From the NCBI GenBank assembly GCA_022711465.1, contig JAKLEZ010000008.1, positions 1 through 64,000 of the forward strand: a DNA stretch of 64,000 nucleotides. Direction: 5' to 3'. Source of the stretch: Planctomycetota bacterium (GTDB lineage Bacteria > Planctomycetota > Phycisphaerae > UBA1845 > PWPN01). The notes beneath the pieces were generated by a model. That model had not been told where the DNA came from and did not search any database. It was given only the letters and a program-made list of their open reading frames with translations. Both the position numbers and the translations under genes were made by a program. Of the stretch, positions 8,735 through 17,905 are shown piece after piece (position 1 is the stretch's first letter; each line of letters starts with the position of its first letter).

Positions 8735-10879
8735 ATGATGCAAGAGCGACCGGAAACCCGAGCCCGCAGCGTAGCCTTGATCGGCATGATCTTCCAGATC
8801 ATCCTGGGCGCCTTCTACACCGTCCTGGCGGTCTGGAGTCAATCCCAGGCCATGTGGGCACTGACCCTCCTCACCACCCTCGGCATCATCATCTGGCTCA
8901 CCCTCCTACTGGTTTACCATCAGCGCGTGGCCGTCCAGGAAGAAGCCCTGGAAACTGACCAGTTGCGTCGGCAACAAGCAAGCGGCCAGGTGGGGGAGGC
9001 GATCTTCGACGTCACCAGCGAGGAGATGCTCCTGGCCCGGCGTCGGCTGCGGTGGATGTACCGCTGGCTGGTCCCTGCGGCGGCACTCGTGATCATCGTC
9101 GCCCTGGTCGGGGCCGGACTGCTCGGCTGGTCCTGGGGGCTGTTCCGGCCGATCTCGGCCACGACCTGGAAGGACGTCCAGCACAGCAATGTGTTGATGT
9201 GGTTCCTGGGCGGGGCCGCCTTCTTGAGTTTCCTCCTCTCCCGGTACGCGGTTGGCATGGCCAAGTACCTGGAGTGGCAGATGCTCCGGGCCGGAGCGAG
9301 CTACCTGATGGGGGTCACGCTGGCTTCGGTAGCCCTCGCCGCCACGCTCGGAGCTATCCATTTTGTCCAGAACCCCTATCCCGAACACGTTCTGGCCTAC
9401 GCCCTGCGGTTTCTGATGTTGGTGCTGGCGGCGGAGTTTGCCCTCAATCTGCTGCTCGACTTCTACCGCCCGCGCTCGCCGGACGAAGTTCCCCGGCCCT
9501 CGTTTGACAGCCGTCTTCTGGGCCTGTTCACCGAGCCGGGCGGGATCGCCCGCTCGATCGCCGATGCGATCAACTACCAGTTCGGGTTCGAGGTCTCGTC
9601 GACGTGGTTCTACAAACTCCTCGAGCGATCGGCGGTGCCTCTAGCGGGCTTTGCCGTGCTGAGTCTGGTGCTGGCCAGTTCACTGGTCTTCGTGGGAGCC
9701 GACGAGGTGATCGTGGTCGAGCGATTCGGCAAGCGGTTGCCGGGCGACCTGGAGCCGGGTCTGCACTTCAAGCTGCCCTGGCCTGTGGATCGAGCCTACC
9801 CGGTCAGCATCAATGGCGTTCACGAGTTGATCGTTGGGGTGAAGCAGCAGGAGGATCCCAACGTTCAGGACAACCTGATTCTCTGGACCAACCAGCATGC
9901 TCAGGAGGCTCACCTGAAAGTCCTGGTAGCCACGCCCAAGCTGGCGGGCTTCATGACCGCACCAGGTGGCGAGGCAGGCGGGAAGCCGGCCTCGTCGGAC
10001 GCCTCGGCGAACGAGTCCGGTGCCATGAGCGAGACCAGCGAGGCGGTGTCGGTGAGCATGCTTCGCGTGGCCATGACCATCCAGTACGAGATCAATGAGG
10101 CGTATCAGTGGATCACCACCTATCGTGATCCCGAGGCGGCCATGAAGGCCCTCGCCCACCGGGAGATCACCCACTTCTTTGCGAACGTGGACGTCATGGG
10201 GGTCTTGGGCACGCAGCGGGGACCAATCGAGAAGGCCCTGTGGCAGTCGATGCAGAAGACCGCCGACGAATCCAATCTGGGCGTCAGGATCGTATTCCTC
10301 GGGCTCCAGGGCGTTCACCCCCCGGAGGACACGGCCGCCACCTTCCAGGAAGTCATTGGCGCCGAGCAGAAGAAGAACGCCACCATTCGCACTGCCTGGG
10401 CGGACTACAACAAGCGGCTCTCGCAAGTGGCCGGTGACGTCGCCCGGGCCGAGCAGCTCGCCAAGGCCATTGAGAAGATGAACCGCCTGGATTCGGATCC
10501 TGACGCGACGCCGTCTGACCGCGAGGCCGCCCAGGACCAAGTCCAGCTCCTGTTCTTCGGGAATGAACCGAAGAGGATTCGCCCGGTCGGAGGAAGCGCC
10601 CAGAGCCGTATCGCCCAGGCAAGGTCGGAGCGATGGAAGATGGAGAACGAGGCCCACGCCCGGGCGGTGGCGTTCGCCCAGGAGATTGCCAACAAGGAGG
10701 CTGCACCTGAGGCGTACTACACACGTCGATACCTGCGGGCGATCGCCGAGTCGGTCAAGGGCATTCGGAAGTACTTGCTGGCCACCGAAGGTGAAATTTC
10801 GACACGGGTGTTCAATCTGGATATCAAGGACCCGGCAAACGCGCCCATGGATGTGGCCGTCGGAAAGAAGCCGGAGTAA
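8735..10879 (+). CDS. Polytopic membrane protein fused to an SPFH/HflK-like domain
   Basis: First gene of a six-gene run. The N-terminal ~320 residues contain about seven hydrophobic helices (near 12-34, 40-62, 108-130, 150-168, 180-200, 215-235 and 300-322). An SPFH (band 7) domain follows, beginning at ADEVIVVERFGKRLPGDLEPG with the LPWPVDRAY segment typical of HflK. The C-terminal part is Ala/Glu-rich, consistent with the helical coiled coil of SPFH proteins. Canonical HflK has one membrane helix; this extra membrane module and the 714-residue length are unusual. HflK/HflC proteins form a cage around FtsH, but no ftsH is in the window. Start ATG 8735 has no clear Shine-Dalgarno and is followed by a second ATG. 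Domain assignment is firm, role is inferred. Confidence 0.85.
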   Translation: MMQERPETRARSVALIGMIFQIILGAFYTVLAVWSQSQAMWALTLLTTLGIIIWLTLLLVYHQRVAVQEEALETDQLRRQQASGQVGEAIFDVTSEEMLLARRRLRWMYRWLVPAAALVIIVALVGAGLLGWSWGLFRPISATTWKDVQHSNVLMWFLGGAAFLSFLLSRYAVGMAKYLEWQMLRAGASYLMGVTLASVALAATLGAIHFVQNPYPEHVLAYALRFLMLVLAAEFALNLLLDFYRPRSPDEVPRPSFDSRLLGLFTEPGGIARSIADAINYQFGFEVSSTWFYKLLERSAVPLAGFAVLSLVLASSLVFVGADEVIVVERFGKRLPGDLEPGLHFKLPWPVDRAYPVSINGVHELIVGVKQQEDPNVQDNLILWTNQHAQEAHLKVLVATPKLAGFMTAPGGEAGGKPASSDASANESGAMSETSEAVSVSMLRVAMTIQYEINEAYQWITTYRDPEAAMKALAHREITHFFANVDVMGVLGTQRGPIEKALWQSMQKTADESNLGVRIVFLGLQGVHPPEDTAATFQEVIGAEQKKNATIRTAWADYNKRLSQVAGDVARAEQLAKAIEKMNRLDSDPDATPSDREAAQDQVQLLFFGNEPKRIRPVGGSAQSRIAQARSERWKMENEAHARAVAFAQEIANKEAAPEAYYTRRYLRAIAESVKGIRKYLLATEGEISTRVFNLDIKDPANAPMDVAVGKKPE

Positions 10880-10936
10880 GTGGAAACACGGTCAACCTCT
10901 GCCTCCTCTCACCGTGCGAGAGGCTGATATGGAGAT

Positions 10937-11914
10937 ATGGCAACGATGAAACGTAGCTGGCCCTCTTTGATCAGTGGCGCCTTGCTGGCGAGCATGCTGG
11001 TCCTGTACATGGTGACCTTCCAGGTTCGGTTCTCCGAAGTCGCGGTCGTCCGCACCTTCGGCCAGATCAAGGAAGGCGGAGTCATCAAGGAGCCTGGGCT
11101 CTACTGGAAATGGCCCTGGCCGATCCAGAGGGTGGAGCGGTACGACAACCGCATCCAGACCGCTTCGACCACGGGCGAGGAGACCCCCACCCGGGACGGC
11201 AAAAACGTGATCATCACCACCACGGTCAACTGGCGAATCGACGATCCCAAGCAGTTCAGCATCCGCTGCAAGAGCATGAAGGAGGCCGAGAATTTCATCA
11301 AGCTCCGGGTCCGCAACGACCAGAAGACGGTGATCGGCAAGTACGACTTTCGCAACTTCGTGTCGATTGAGCCGACGGAGCTGAAACGCGACGCGATCGA
11401 AGCGGAGATCGCCAAGGCCGTCGCCGCCGTAGCCCAGGAGTTGTACGGCCTCCGCGTCGAGCGGGTGGGCATCGAGGCGTTCCAGGTCCCCCAAGAGGTC
11501 AGCAAGTCCGTCATTGAAGCGATGAAGAAAGAACGGCAAGCGAAAGCCCAGCAGTACACCAGCGAGGGCGAATCCGAGGCCAAGCAGATCAAGGACACCG
11601 CCGAGAGTATCGCCGGGACGATCACCACATTCGCCGATCGCAAAGCGGCCGCGATCGTGGCCGAGGGCCAGAAGAGAGCGGTGGAATACAACAGGGTATT
11701 CCGCGAGGACCCGGAACTGGCCAAGTGGCTGCTCCAGGTTGAGAACATCCCCGCGGCCTTGGGCGACCGGGCCACACTGGTGATCGACCAGCCGGTTTTC
11801 GTGGAGGTGTTCCGCGATACGCCGGCGGCCGCTCCGGCCACTCAACCTGCCCCCGACCTCTCCGGCCAGACGGCCGTCCCCGCGGCGATTCCGGTCATCG
11901 TGGACAGCAAGTGA
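10937..11914 (+). CDS. hflC: SPFH-domain protein, HflC-like protease modulator
   Basis: A 325-residue protein with one N-terminal membrane helix (about 11-28) followed by an SPFH domain: FSEVAVVRTFGQIKEGGVIKEPGLYWKWPWPIQRVERYDNR is characteristic of HflC. The C-terminal third (VIEAMKKERQAKAQQYTSEGESEAKQI) is the expected coiled coil. Length matches HflC. GGAG lies a few bases before the ATG. It is flanked by two HflK-like genes, suggesting a three-component SPFH complex rather than the usual HflK-HflC pair. The symbol is by similarity only. Confidence 0.85.
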   Translation: MATMKRSWPSLISGALLASMLVLYMVTFQVRFSEVAVVRTFGQIKEGGVIKEPGLYWKWPWPIQRVERYDNRIQTASTTGEETPTRDGKNVIITTTVNWRIDDPKQFSIRCKSMKEAENFIKLRVRNDQKTVIGKYDFRNFVSIEPTELKRDAIEAEIAKAVAAVAQELYGLRVERVGIEAFQVPQEVSKSVIEAMKKERQAKAQQYTSEGESEAKQIKDTAESIAGTITTFADRKAAAIVAEGQKRAVEYNRVFREDPELAKWLLQVENIPAALGDRATLVIDQPVFVEVFRDTPAAAPATQPAPDLSGQTAVPAAIPVIVDSK

Positions 11915-11933
11915 ACAACGGAGCGAGATAGCC

Positions 11934-13259
11934 TTGGCTCACATTCACGACCATCATCATCATGACGATCACCCGCAGGGCGAGTGCTGCGGCCATGGGC
12001 CGGGCAACCAGGCCCTGGCAGTCATCGAGGAACCGCTGGATCCGGCCAACCAATCGCTGTCCGACGCGTTGCGGCTCAGTTTCTGGTTCCTCAAGCTGGT
12101 TATGTTCTTCCTCGTCATCGGCTTCATGCTCAGCGGCCTGGTGTGCGTCGACCAGGGAGAGGTTGTACTGGTCACGCGCCTGGGGCGGCTGGACGGCGAC
12201 CCGCGAAAGCCAGGGCTGAGCTGGGCGTGGCCCTATCCGATCGGCGAGAAGACCAAGGTCAGCACCACCCTGCGCAACCTGTCGGTGGACAGTTTCTGGC
12301 TCAACCTCAGCGAGGCCGACAAGGCCAAGTCGCTGAGCGAAGTCTACGCCCGCTCGCCGGGGCTCGATCCCAAGGTTGACGGAGCACTGCTGACCAGCGA
12401 CCTGACCGGCGATCTGGCCATCATGCACATGCAGCTCAATATCCAGTATCGGGTCAGCGATGAGACTCGGGTCCGGGCCTCCGAAGAAGACCCGGCACGA
12501 CGCGTATCGGATGTGATCCTCTTCGCCCTCAATGTCAGCGATGAGCAGGACCTCCTGCGAGGCGTCATCCAGAACGCGGCTGTCGCCGAAGCCGCCAAGA
12601 CCACGGTTGATGTGTTGTGGAAGGACGCCGGCCGAGTGGCATCCGCGGTCCAGGTCCGCGCCCAGACCATGCTCGACCAGCTGGAAACCGGCATTCAGTT
12701 AGAGAAAGTCGCGGCCCCACAGTCGTACTTTCCCCTCCAGGCTCGGGAGGAGTTCAACAGCGTGACCAACGCGATGAACCAGAAAAGCACGCTGATCAGC
12801 GAGGCGGACGGCGAGCGCACCAAGAAGCTGCTCGGCGTGGCCGGTCCGGCATGGCAGCCGCTGAGCGAGGCCATCCAGTCGCTCGACCAGGCGACCGACG
12901 CCGCGACCAGGGACAAGGCCATGAACCAGATCGACGAGATCCTGGAGAAGAGCGCGACCGGCGAGGCGGGCGGGAAGATCAAGCTCGCCCAGCGCGACCG
13001 CGAGAAGGTCATCGCCGATACACTGGCCGAGGTCTCGCGCTTCCAGGCCTACCAGGCGGAGTACCGCAAGGACCCCCAACTGGTCCGCAAGCAGCTCCGA
13101 GCCGGGATGCTCCGGAAGCTCTTTGACGATCAGGACGTCATCAAATGGTGGCTGCCGCCGGGCAACAAGCAGCTGATCATCTCCATCAACAAGGATCCCA
13201 AGGATATCCGTGATGCCGAGCGGCGAAGACTGGCGGAGGAGGCGAACAAGCCCAAGTGA
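11934..13259 (+). CDS. SPFH-domain protein, HflK-like, with His-rich N-terminus
   Basis: Third SPFH gene of the run (441 residues). It starts at TTG 11934, preceded by GGAGCGAG; no better ATG lies near. The cytoplasmic N-terminus MAHIHDHHHHDDHPQGECC is strongly His/Asp/Cys-rich and looks metal-binding. A membrane helix (about 50-72) precedes the SPFH domain, which begins CVDQGEVVLVTRLGRLDGDPRKPGLSWAWPYP. A long charged helical C-terminus follows. The domain and order (TM, SPFH, coiled coil) match HflK. Its TGA overlaps the ATG of the downstream ABC ATPase by one base, implying translational coupling. Confidence 0.82.
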   Translation: MAHIHDHHHHDDHPQGECCGHGPGNQALAVIEEPLDPANQSLSDALRLSFWFLKLVMFFLVIGFMLSGLVCVDQGEVVLVTRLGRLDGDPRKPGLSWAWPYPIGEKTKVSTTLRNLSVDSFWLNLSEADKAKSLSEVYARSPGLDPKVDGALLTSDLTGDLAIMHMQLNIQYRVSDETRVRASEEDPARRVSDVILFALNVSDEQDLLRGVIQNAAVAEAAKTTVDVLWKDAGRVASAVQVRAQTMLDQLETGIQLEKVAAPQSYFPLQAREEFNSVTNAMNQKSTLISEADGERTKKLLGVAGPAWQPLSEAIQSLDQATDAATRDKAMNQIDEILEKSATGEAGGKIKLAQRDREKVIADTLAEVSRFQAYQAEYRKDPQLVRKQLRAGMLRKLFDDQDVIKWWLPPGNKQLIISINKDPKDIRDAERRRLAEEANKPK

Positions 13260-14440
13260 TGTCAACTGACGGAACACTCGTCGTTCACGCGGTAGGCTTG
13301 ACCAAGGTCTTCAAGGACTTCTGGCTGCGCAACCGGGTCGTGGCCGTGGATCGCCTCGATTTTGAGATCCACCAGCACGAGGTCTTCGGACTCCTGGGCC
13401 CAAACGGCTCGGGCAAGACGACCACGATCAAGATGATGCTCGGGCTGCTCTACCCCACACGCGGGCGAATCAGCGTGCTGGGCAAGGCTCCGACCGAGGT
13501 CGCGATCAAGTCCCGGATCGGCTACCTGCCGGAGGAATCCTATCTGTATCGTTTCCTGGATGCCCGGGAGACACTGGATTACTACGGCCGCCTCTTCCAG
13601 ATCCCGCGTCCCGACCGCCGACGGCGGGTCGAGCAGTTGCTGGAGATGGTCGGCCTGACCCGCGAGGCCCGCCGCCGAGTGGGTGAGTACTCGAAGGGAA
13701 TGGCTCGCCGGATCGGGCTCGCCCAGGCTCTGATCAACGATCCCGATCTGCTGATCCTGGACGAACCCACCACCGGCCTGGATCCGATCGGAACGCGCGA
13801 GATCAAGGACCTGATCCTGTTCCTCAACCGGGAGAAGCGCAAGACCATCCTGCTGTGCAGCCACCTCCTGGCCGATGTGGAGGACGTCTGCCAGCGGGTC
13901 ACCATCTTGTACGGCGGCCGCAAGCAGGCCGTGGGCAGCATCCACGAGCTGCTCAGCCAGGAGAACCAGACCCAGATCACGACCGAGAGGTTGAGCGCCG
14001 ACGCGATCGAGCGCGTCCGCCGGATCATCGAGGAAGAAGACGGCAAATCCCTGCTGAGCATCACGACCCCGACGACCAGACTGGAAGCGTTCTTCCTCAA
14101 GACGGTCAGGGCGGCACAGGTGGCCCAGACCAAGACCTCGGGGGCGACCTCCGGCGGTCGCATTGCCGGCTTCCTGGGCGGCACCGAGAAGGCCGAAGGC
14201 GAGGCGGTGGTCAGCTCGCTCATCGCCGCCGCATCGAAGTCGGCCCCCGGCCAGGAGACCCCGACCGGAGAGCCGCCTTCGCAGGCACCGTCCTCGGACG
14301 TCATCGATCAGCTGGTCTCCGCCACCCGGGCGCGGCCGCCCGAGGCCGCGCAGGAGGAGACCGAGACACCGCCCGTCACCCAGCCCGACCGGACGGTCAT
14401 CGATGACCTGCTCAAACGGGCTGACCGGCCCCGGGAGTGA
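13259..14440 (+). CDS. ABC transporter ATP-binding protein
   Basis: ATPase subunit of an ABC-2 type exporter. Walker A GPNGSGKTT is at residues 48-56, the signature SKGMARR and Walker B LLILDEPTTGLDP follow in order, and the switch His is in LLCSHLLADVED. The ATG at 13259 overlaps the preceding stop in TGATG; a GTG one codon earlier is possible. After residue ~300 the protein carries a Pro/Ala/Glu-rich low-complexity tail of nearly 90 residues, longer than in typical exporters and perhaps an interaction arm. The permease follows six bases later, so the pair is clearly one transporter; the substrate cannot be told. Confidence 0.92.
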   Translation: MSTDGTLVVHAVGLTKVFKDFWLRNRVVAVDRLDFEIHQHEVFGLLGPNGSGKTTTIKMMLGLLYPTRGRISVLGKAPTEVAIKSRIGYLPEESYLYRFLDARETLDYYGRLFQIPRPDRRRRVEQLLEMVGLTREARRRVGEYSKGMARRIGLAQALINDPDLLILDEPTTGLDPIGTREIKDLILFLNREKRKTILLCSHLLADVEDVCQRVTILYGGRKQAVGSIHELLSQENQTQITTERLSADAIERVRRIIEEEDGKSLLSITTPTTRLEAFFLKTVRAAQVAQTKTSGATSGGRIAGFLGGTEKAEGEAVVSSLIAAASKSAPGQETPTGEPPSQAPSSDVIDQLVSATRARPPEAAQEETETPPVTQPDRTVIDDLLKRADRPRE

Positions 14441-14446
14441 CCTGCC

Positions 14447-15832
14447 ATGTCGCGGATCTGGGCCGTCGCTCGCCACACCATCGCCGAAAGCATTCGGACG
14501 AAGACCGCGCTGGTCTTCATGGCCATGATGGTCGCTCTGCTGGTTATTCTCCCCTTCAAGTTCAACGGGGACGGCGTCACCCTGCAGAGCCGCATTCAGG
14601 GCGTCCTGGATCTGTCGATCACCGGCACGTCCGCGCTGCTAAGCATCATGACCGTCTTTCTGGCCTGCTCCTGCCTGGCCAATGAGATCCGACTGCATCA
14701 GATCTACATGATCGTGACCAAGCCGATTCCCCGATGGCAGTTCTTCCTGGGCAAGTGGCTGGGCATTTCCCTGCTGAACTTCACGCTGCTTCTCCTCGCG
14801 GCAATCACGGTCTGGAGTTTCACCTGGCTCTACCTCCGCAACCTGCCCACCTTCGAGGAAGACCGAATGGCGGTCAAGTATAACGTCCTGACCGTCCGCT
14901 ACGGAGCCAAGATGGAGGAGCCAGACTTCGCGAATCAGGTCGAGGAGCGGTTCCGCACGCTGCGTGAAGAGGGCCGACTCGACAACGTCAATCAGAGCGG
15001 CCAGGCGGAGTTGCGCAGCCAGATTGACGCCGACCTTCGCAAGAGTTGGCGCAGTCTGGGGCCGGGCGAGTACAAGGACTTCACCTTCAGCAACATGCTG
15101 GTGGATCGCAGCGACGAAGAAGGTGTGCTCTACATGCGCTTCAAGCCGATGAGTCCCAGTGGCGCGGACGGCGCCGAGTTCCAGGCGGCCTGGCAGGCGG
15201 GCGACCACAACGACAAGGATACACTGGGACCGGTGCAGACCGGCAGCTTCCGGGCCGAACGGTTTCACGAGGTCCCCATCCCGGCCTGGACGGTCAATAA
15301 CGAGAACGTGCTGCGTTTGCGGATCCAGAACACCAGTCAGCGGGAGACCATCCTGTTCGAGGGCGCCGACAGCTTCGAGGTCCTTTTCGACATCGGGACG
15401 TTTCACTGGAATATCGCCCGAGCCTTCTCGATTGTCTGGTGCCGGCTGGCCTTCCTGGCGGTCCTGGGACTGCTGTGTTCGACCTTCCTGTCGTTCCCCG
15501 TGGCGTGCATGGGAGTCTTCATCGTCCTGTTCATCGCATCAAGCACCACCTTCCTGGGCGAGGCCATCGAGTGGTTTTCGCCCAAGCCGCTCGAAAAGGG
15601 AGCCCTGGCGATGCTGAAAACAGCCTTCATGTACACCGTGCAGGGGATTCTCTGGCTCATCCCTGATTTTGGCCGGTATGACCCGGCGAGCACGGTGGTC
15701 GCCGGCCGTGTTGTCCCGCTGAAGTGGGTGATCGAATCGGTGGTCGTCCTGGTGGCGATCAAGGGCTTCCTGATGGGGTTGCTGGGGACAGTGATATTCA
15801 CCCGGCGCGAGCTGGCTCAGGTGACGGTGTAG
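14447..15832 (+). CDS. ABC-2 type transporter permease
   Basis: Membrane subunit (461 residues) for the ATPase immediately upstream. Hydrophobic segments lie near residues 22-45, 60-85 and 105-125; a long hydrophilic stretch (about 130-320) with protein-like sequence follows and is probably extracytoplasmic, then four more helices. The short cytoplasmic motif NEIRLHQIYMIVTKPIPRWQ is typical of ABC-2 permeases and resembles that in the 7560-8528 permease. The large extracytoplasmic domain is unlike small drug-exporter permeases and may contact the SPFH proteins or the protein encoded next; this is inference. The stop is followed two bases later by the next ATG. Confidence 0.85.
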   Translation: MSRIWAVARHTIAESIRTKTALVFMAMMVALLVILPFKFNGDGVTLQSRIQGVLDLSITGTSALLSIMTVFLACSCLANEIRLHQIYMIVTKPIPRWQFFLGKWLGISLLNFTLLLLAAITVWSFTWLYLRNLPTFEEDRMAVKYNVLTVRYGAKMEEPDFANQVEERFRTLREEGRLDNVNQSGQAELRSQIDADLRKSWRSLGPGEYKDFTFSNMLVDRSDEEGVLYMRFKPMSPSGADGAEFQAAWQAGDHNDKDTLGPVQTGSFRAERFHEVPIPAWTVNNENVLRLRIQNTSQRETILFEGADSFEVLFDIGTFHWNIARAFSIVWCRLAFLAVLGLLCSTFLSFPVACMGVFIVLFIASSTTFLGEAIEWFSPKPLEKGALAMLKTAFMYTVQGILWLIPDFGRYDPASTVVAGRVVPLKWVIESVVVLVAIKGFLMGLLGTVIFTRRELAQVTV

Positions 15833-15834
15833 CC

Positions 15835-17868
15835 ATGGCGGACCAGGCGGTAGTAACCGAGCAGATGCTGGAGAAGCGGATCGCCGCCCAACGGTCGGCG
15901 ACGCTGGTGCAGGTCCTGGCTCTGATCGGGGCCGGCGCGTTCATCGCTCTAGGCGCCTGGTTGCAGGCCCCGATCAACCGGGCTCGCGTGAACCTGCAGT
16001 TGGTCACGCAATCCAACGTCTACAAGGAGCTGCCGCCGGTCTACGGAGCGGCCAGTGCCGCCGGCGGCGTGGTGCGCGGCATCGCGATCCTGAATCTCTG
16101 GATCACCTCGGAGAAACTGAAGGAGGAAGGCAAGTACTACGCGGCCCATCAGTATGCCAACTGGATCTGCACGCTTCAGCCGCGCTTCCCGGCGGTCTGG
16201 AGCTTCCAGTCGTGGAATATGGCGTACAACATCTCGGTGGCCACGCACACGCCTCGCGAACGCTGGCAGTGGGTCTACAACGGCATCCGGCTGCTGCGGG
16301 ACGAGGGTATCCCCAACAACCCCAAGACGGCGAACCTCTATCATCAGCTCGGCTGGACCTGGTTCCACAAAGTTGGCCAGAACACAGACGACAAGCACTG
16401 GTACTACAAGCGCAATTGGGCCGCCATGATGGAGATCCTGCTCGGACCACCCCCGGCCGGGTTGGGCAGCGCGGCGACAATCGACTGGTTCCGCCCGGTC
16501 GCAGAGGCGCCGGCCACAACGACCGAACTGCTCGCAAAGCACCCGCAGTTGGCCAGCGTCATCGCCACCCTGTCCGGGGCGGGCGTGGATCTTGAGGGCG
16601 AGACCGACAGCCAGCGGCTCTTCCATCCGCTGGAGGAGACCTTCTTCCGCCCTTACACCGCCTGGCGCCTGGACCAGCAGTTGCGCGGCCTCCGTTCGCC
16701 CGAGGCCGTCAGGGAGGCAAGGGCCAAACTGGACTCGAAACAGGAGAAGCTGTGGGGTGTTTTTGACTCCAACCCGGATGGCTTCGACAAGATGCTCGCC
16801 CATCTGCGGGCCAGGGTGCTCCGCGAACAATACAAGATGGACCCACAGTATATGCTCGCCTTGACGGGCCAGTTGAACACCGAGCAGCCGATTCCGATCG
16901 ATTGGCGGACGCCCTGGTCCCAGTCGCTCTACTGGACCAAGTGGGGTACGGAGCAGGCCGCCCAGTACAAGGCCACCAAGGAATTCGACATCCTCAACAC
17001 CGACCGGATTCAACTGTTCTCCCTGGCTACGCTTGCGCGGCAAGGACGATACACCTTCAGACTCCGGCTCGACGAATGGGACAAGTCGTTCCTCTGGACG
17101 TCACCCGACATCCGCTTCGTCGAGGCCATGCACCGCAAGTACCTGGAGTTGGGCAAGAAGCATGCCGAAGAAGGCGAGGAAATCGGCGAGACCGCCGGTG
17201 AGACCCTGAGGTCCGGGCATGTGAACAACCTGCACGCCGCGGTCGTCAATCTGTGGCTGGCTGGCAAGAAGGACGAGGCCGGCCGATACCTCGACTACCT
17301 CGCAAAGAACTACAAGGATCCCGAAACCACCAACACCAAGGCCATGTACCTGAAAGGCCTGGACGATTTTGCCTTCGGCGAGCTTCGCGAAATGGTAGGC
17401 AGTTTCACCGACGCCATCTACGCCATCAGCGGCCTGCTGACCTCGGCCTACGTCAGCCTGGGCAACGGTAACGGCGAAGAATATGCCGCCAATGTCCAGA
17501 ACGCAGCGCTGCTGTTCAAGACGTATCAGGAGGAATACAAGGACAGCGACGAAGGCCGCATGATCCTGCTGAAATTCCCCGACTTGCGGGCTACCGCTTT
17601 GGCCAACTTCGTCACCGACGTTGGATATCCCCTCCTCTACCGCTCCCTGACCTGGACCGGAGAGCAGAACGAGATCAAGCAGCGGTGCTACGACCTCATC
17701 TACTCGGACCTCGCCAACCAGTGCAGGATCCTGAATCTGGACGTGAGCCGAGCCTTCCCCGAGCCGGAGGGCATGACCCAGTGGCGCAAGGAGAATCCGA
17801 CGCCCGAGAATCCCGAGGACGTCCAGAAGGGCATCATGACCCAGGAGAACAAAGCGAAGAGTCCCTAG
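15835..17868 (+). CDS. Membrane-anchored protein of unknown function
   Basis: Last gene of the SPFH/ABC run, 677 residues, not recognised as a named family. ATG 15835 follows the permease stop by two bases; a frame extending back to 15724 would overlap the permease and is rejected. One hydrophobic helix near residues 22-42 (VQVLALIGAGAFIALGAWL) anchors a large, probably extracytoplasmic domain rich in Trp, Tyr and charged residues. Segments such as EGKYYAAHQYANWICTLQP and TANLYHQLGWTWFHKVG resemble TPR-type helical hairpins, so a scaffold role is possible. Position suggests it works with the transporter or SPFH proteins. Confidence 0.7.
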   Translation: MADQAVVTEQMLEKRIAAQRSATLVQVLALIGAGAFIALGAWLQAPINRARVNLQLVTQSNVYKELPPVYGAASAAGGVVRGIAILNLWITSEKLKEEGKYYAAHQYANWICTLQPRFPAVWSFQSWNMAYNISVATHTPRERWQWVYNGIRLLRDEGIPNNPKTANLYHQLGWTWFHKVGQNTDDKHWYYKRNWAAMMEILLGPPPAGLGSAATIDWFRPVAEAPATTTELLAKHPQLASVIATLSGAGVDLEGETDSQRLFHPLEETFFRPYTAWRLDQQLRGLRSPEAVREARAKLDSKQEKLWGVFDSNPDGFDKMLAHLRARVLREQYKMDPQYMLALTGQLNTEQPIPIDWRTPWSQSLYWTKWGTEQAAQYKATKEFDILNTDRIQLFSLATLARQGRYTFRLRLDEWDKSFLWTSPDIRFVEAMHRKYLELGKKHAEEGEEIGETAGETLRSGHVNNLHAAVVNLWLAGKKDEAGRYLDYLAKNYKDPETTNTKAMYLKGLDDFAFGELREMVGSFTDAIYAISGLLTSAYVSLGNGNGEEYAANVQNAALLFKTYQEEYKDSDEGRMILLKFPDLRATALANFVTDVGYPLLYRSLTWTGEQNEIKQRCYDLIYSDLANQCRILNLDVSRAFPEPEGMTQWRKENPTPENPEDVQKGIMTQENKAKSP

Positions 17869-17905
17869 TGTGTCGCTCAGCCCGGCGGCGGCGCGACGGG
17901 AGTAC

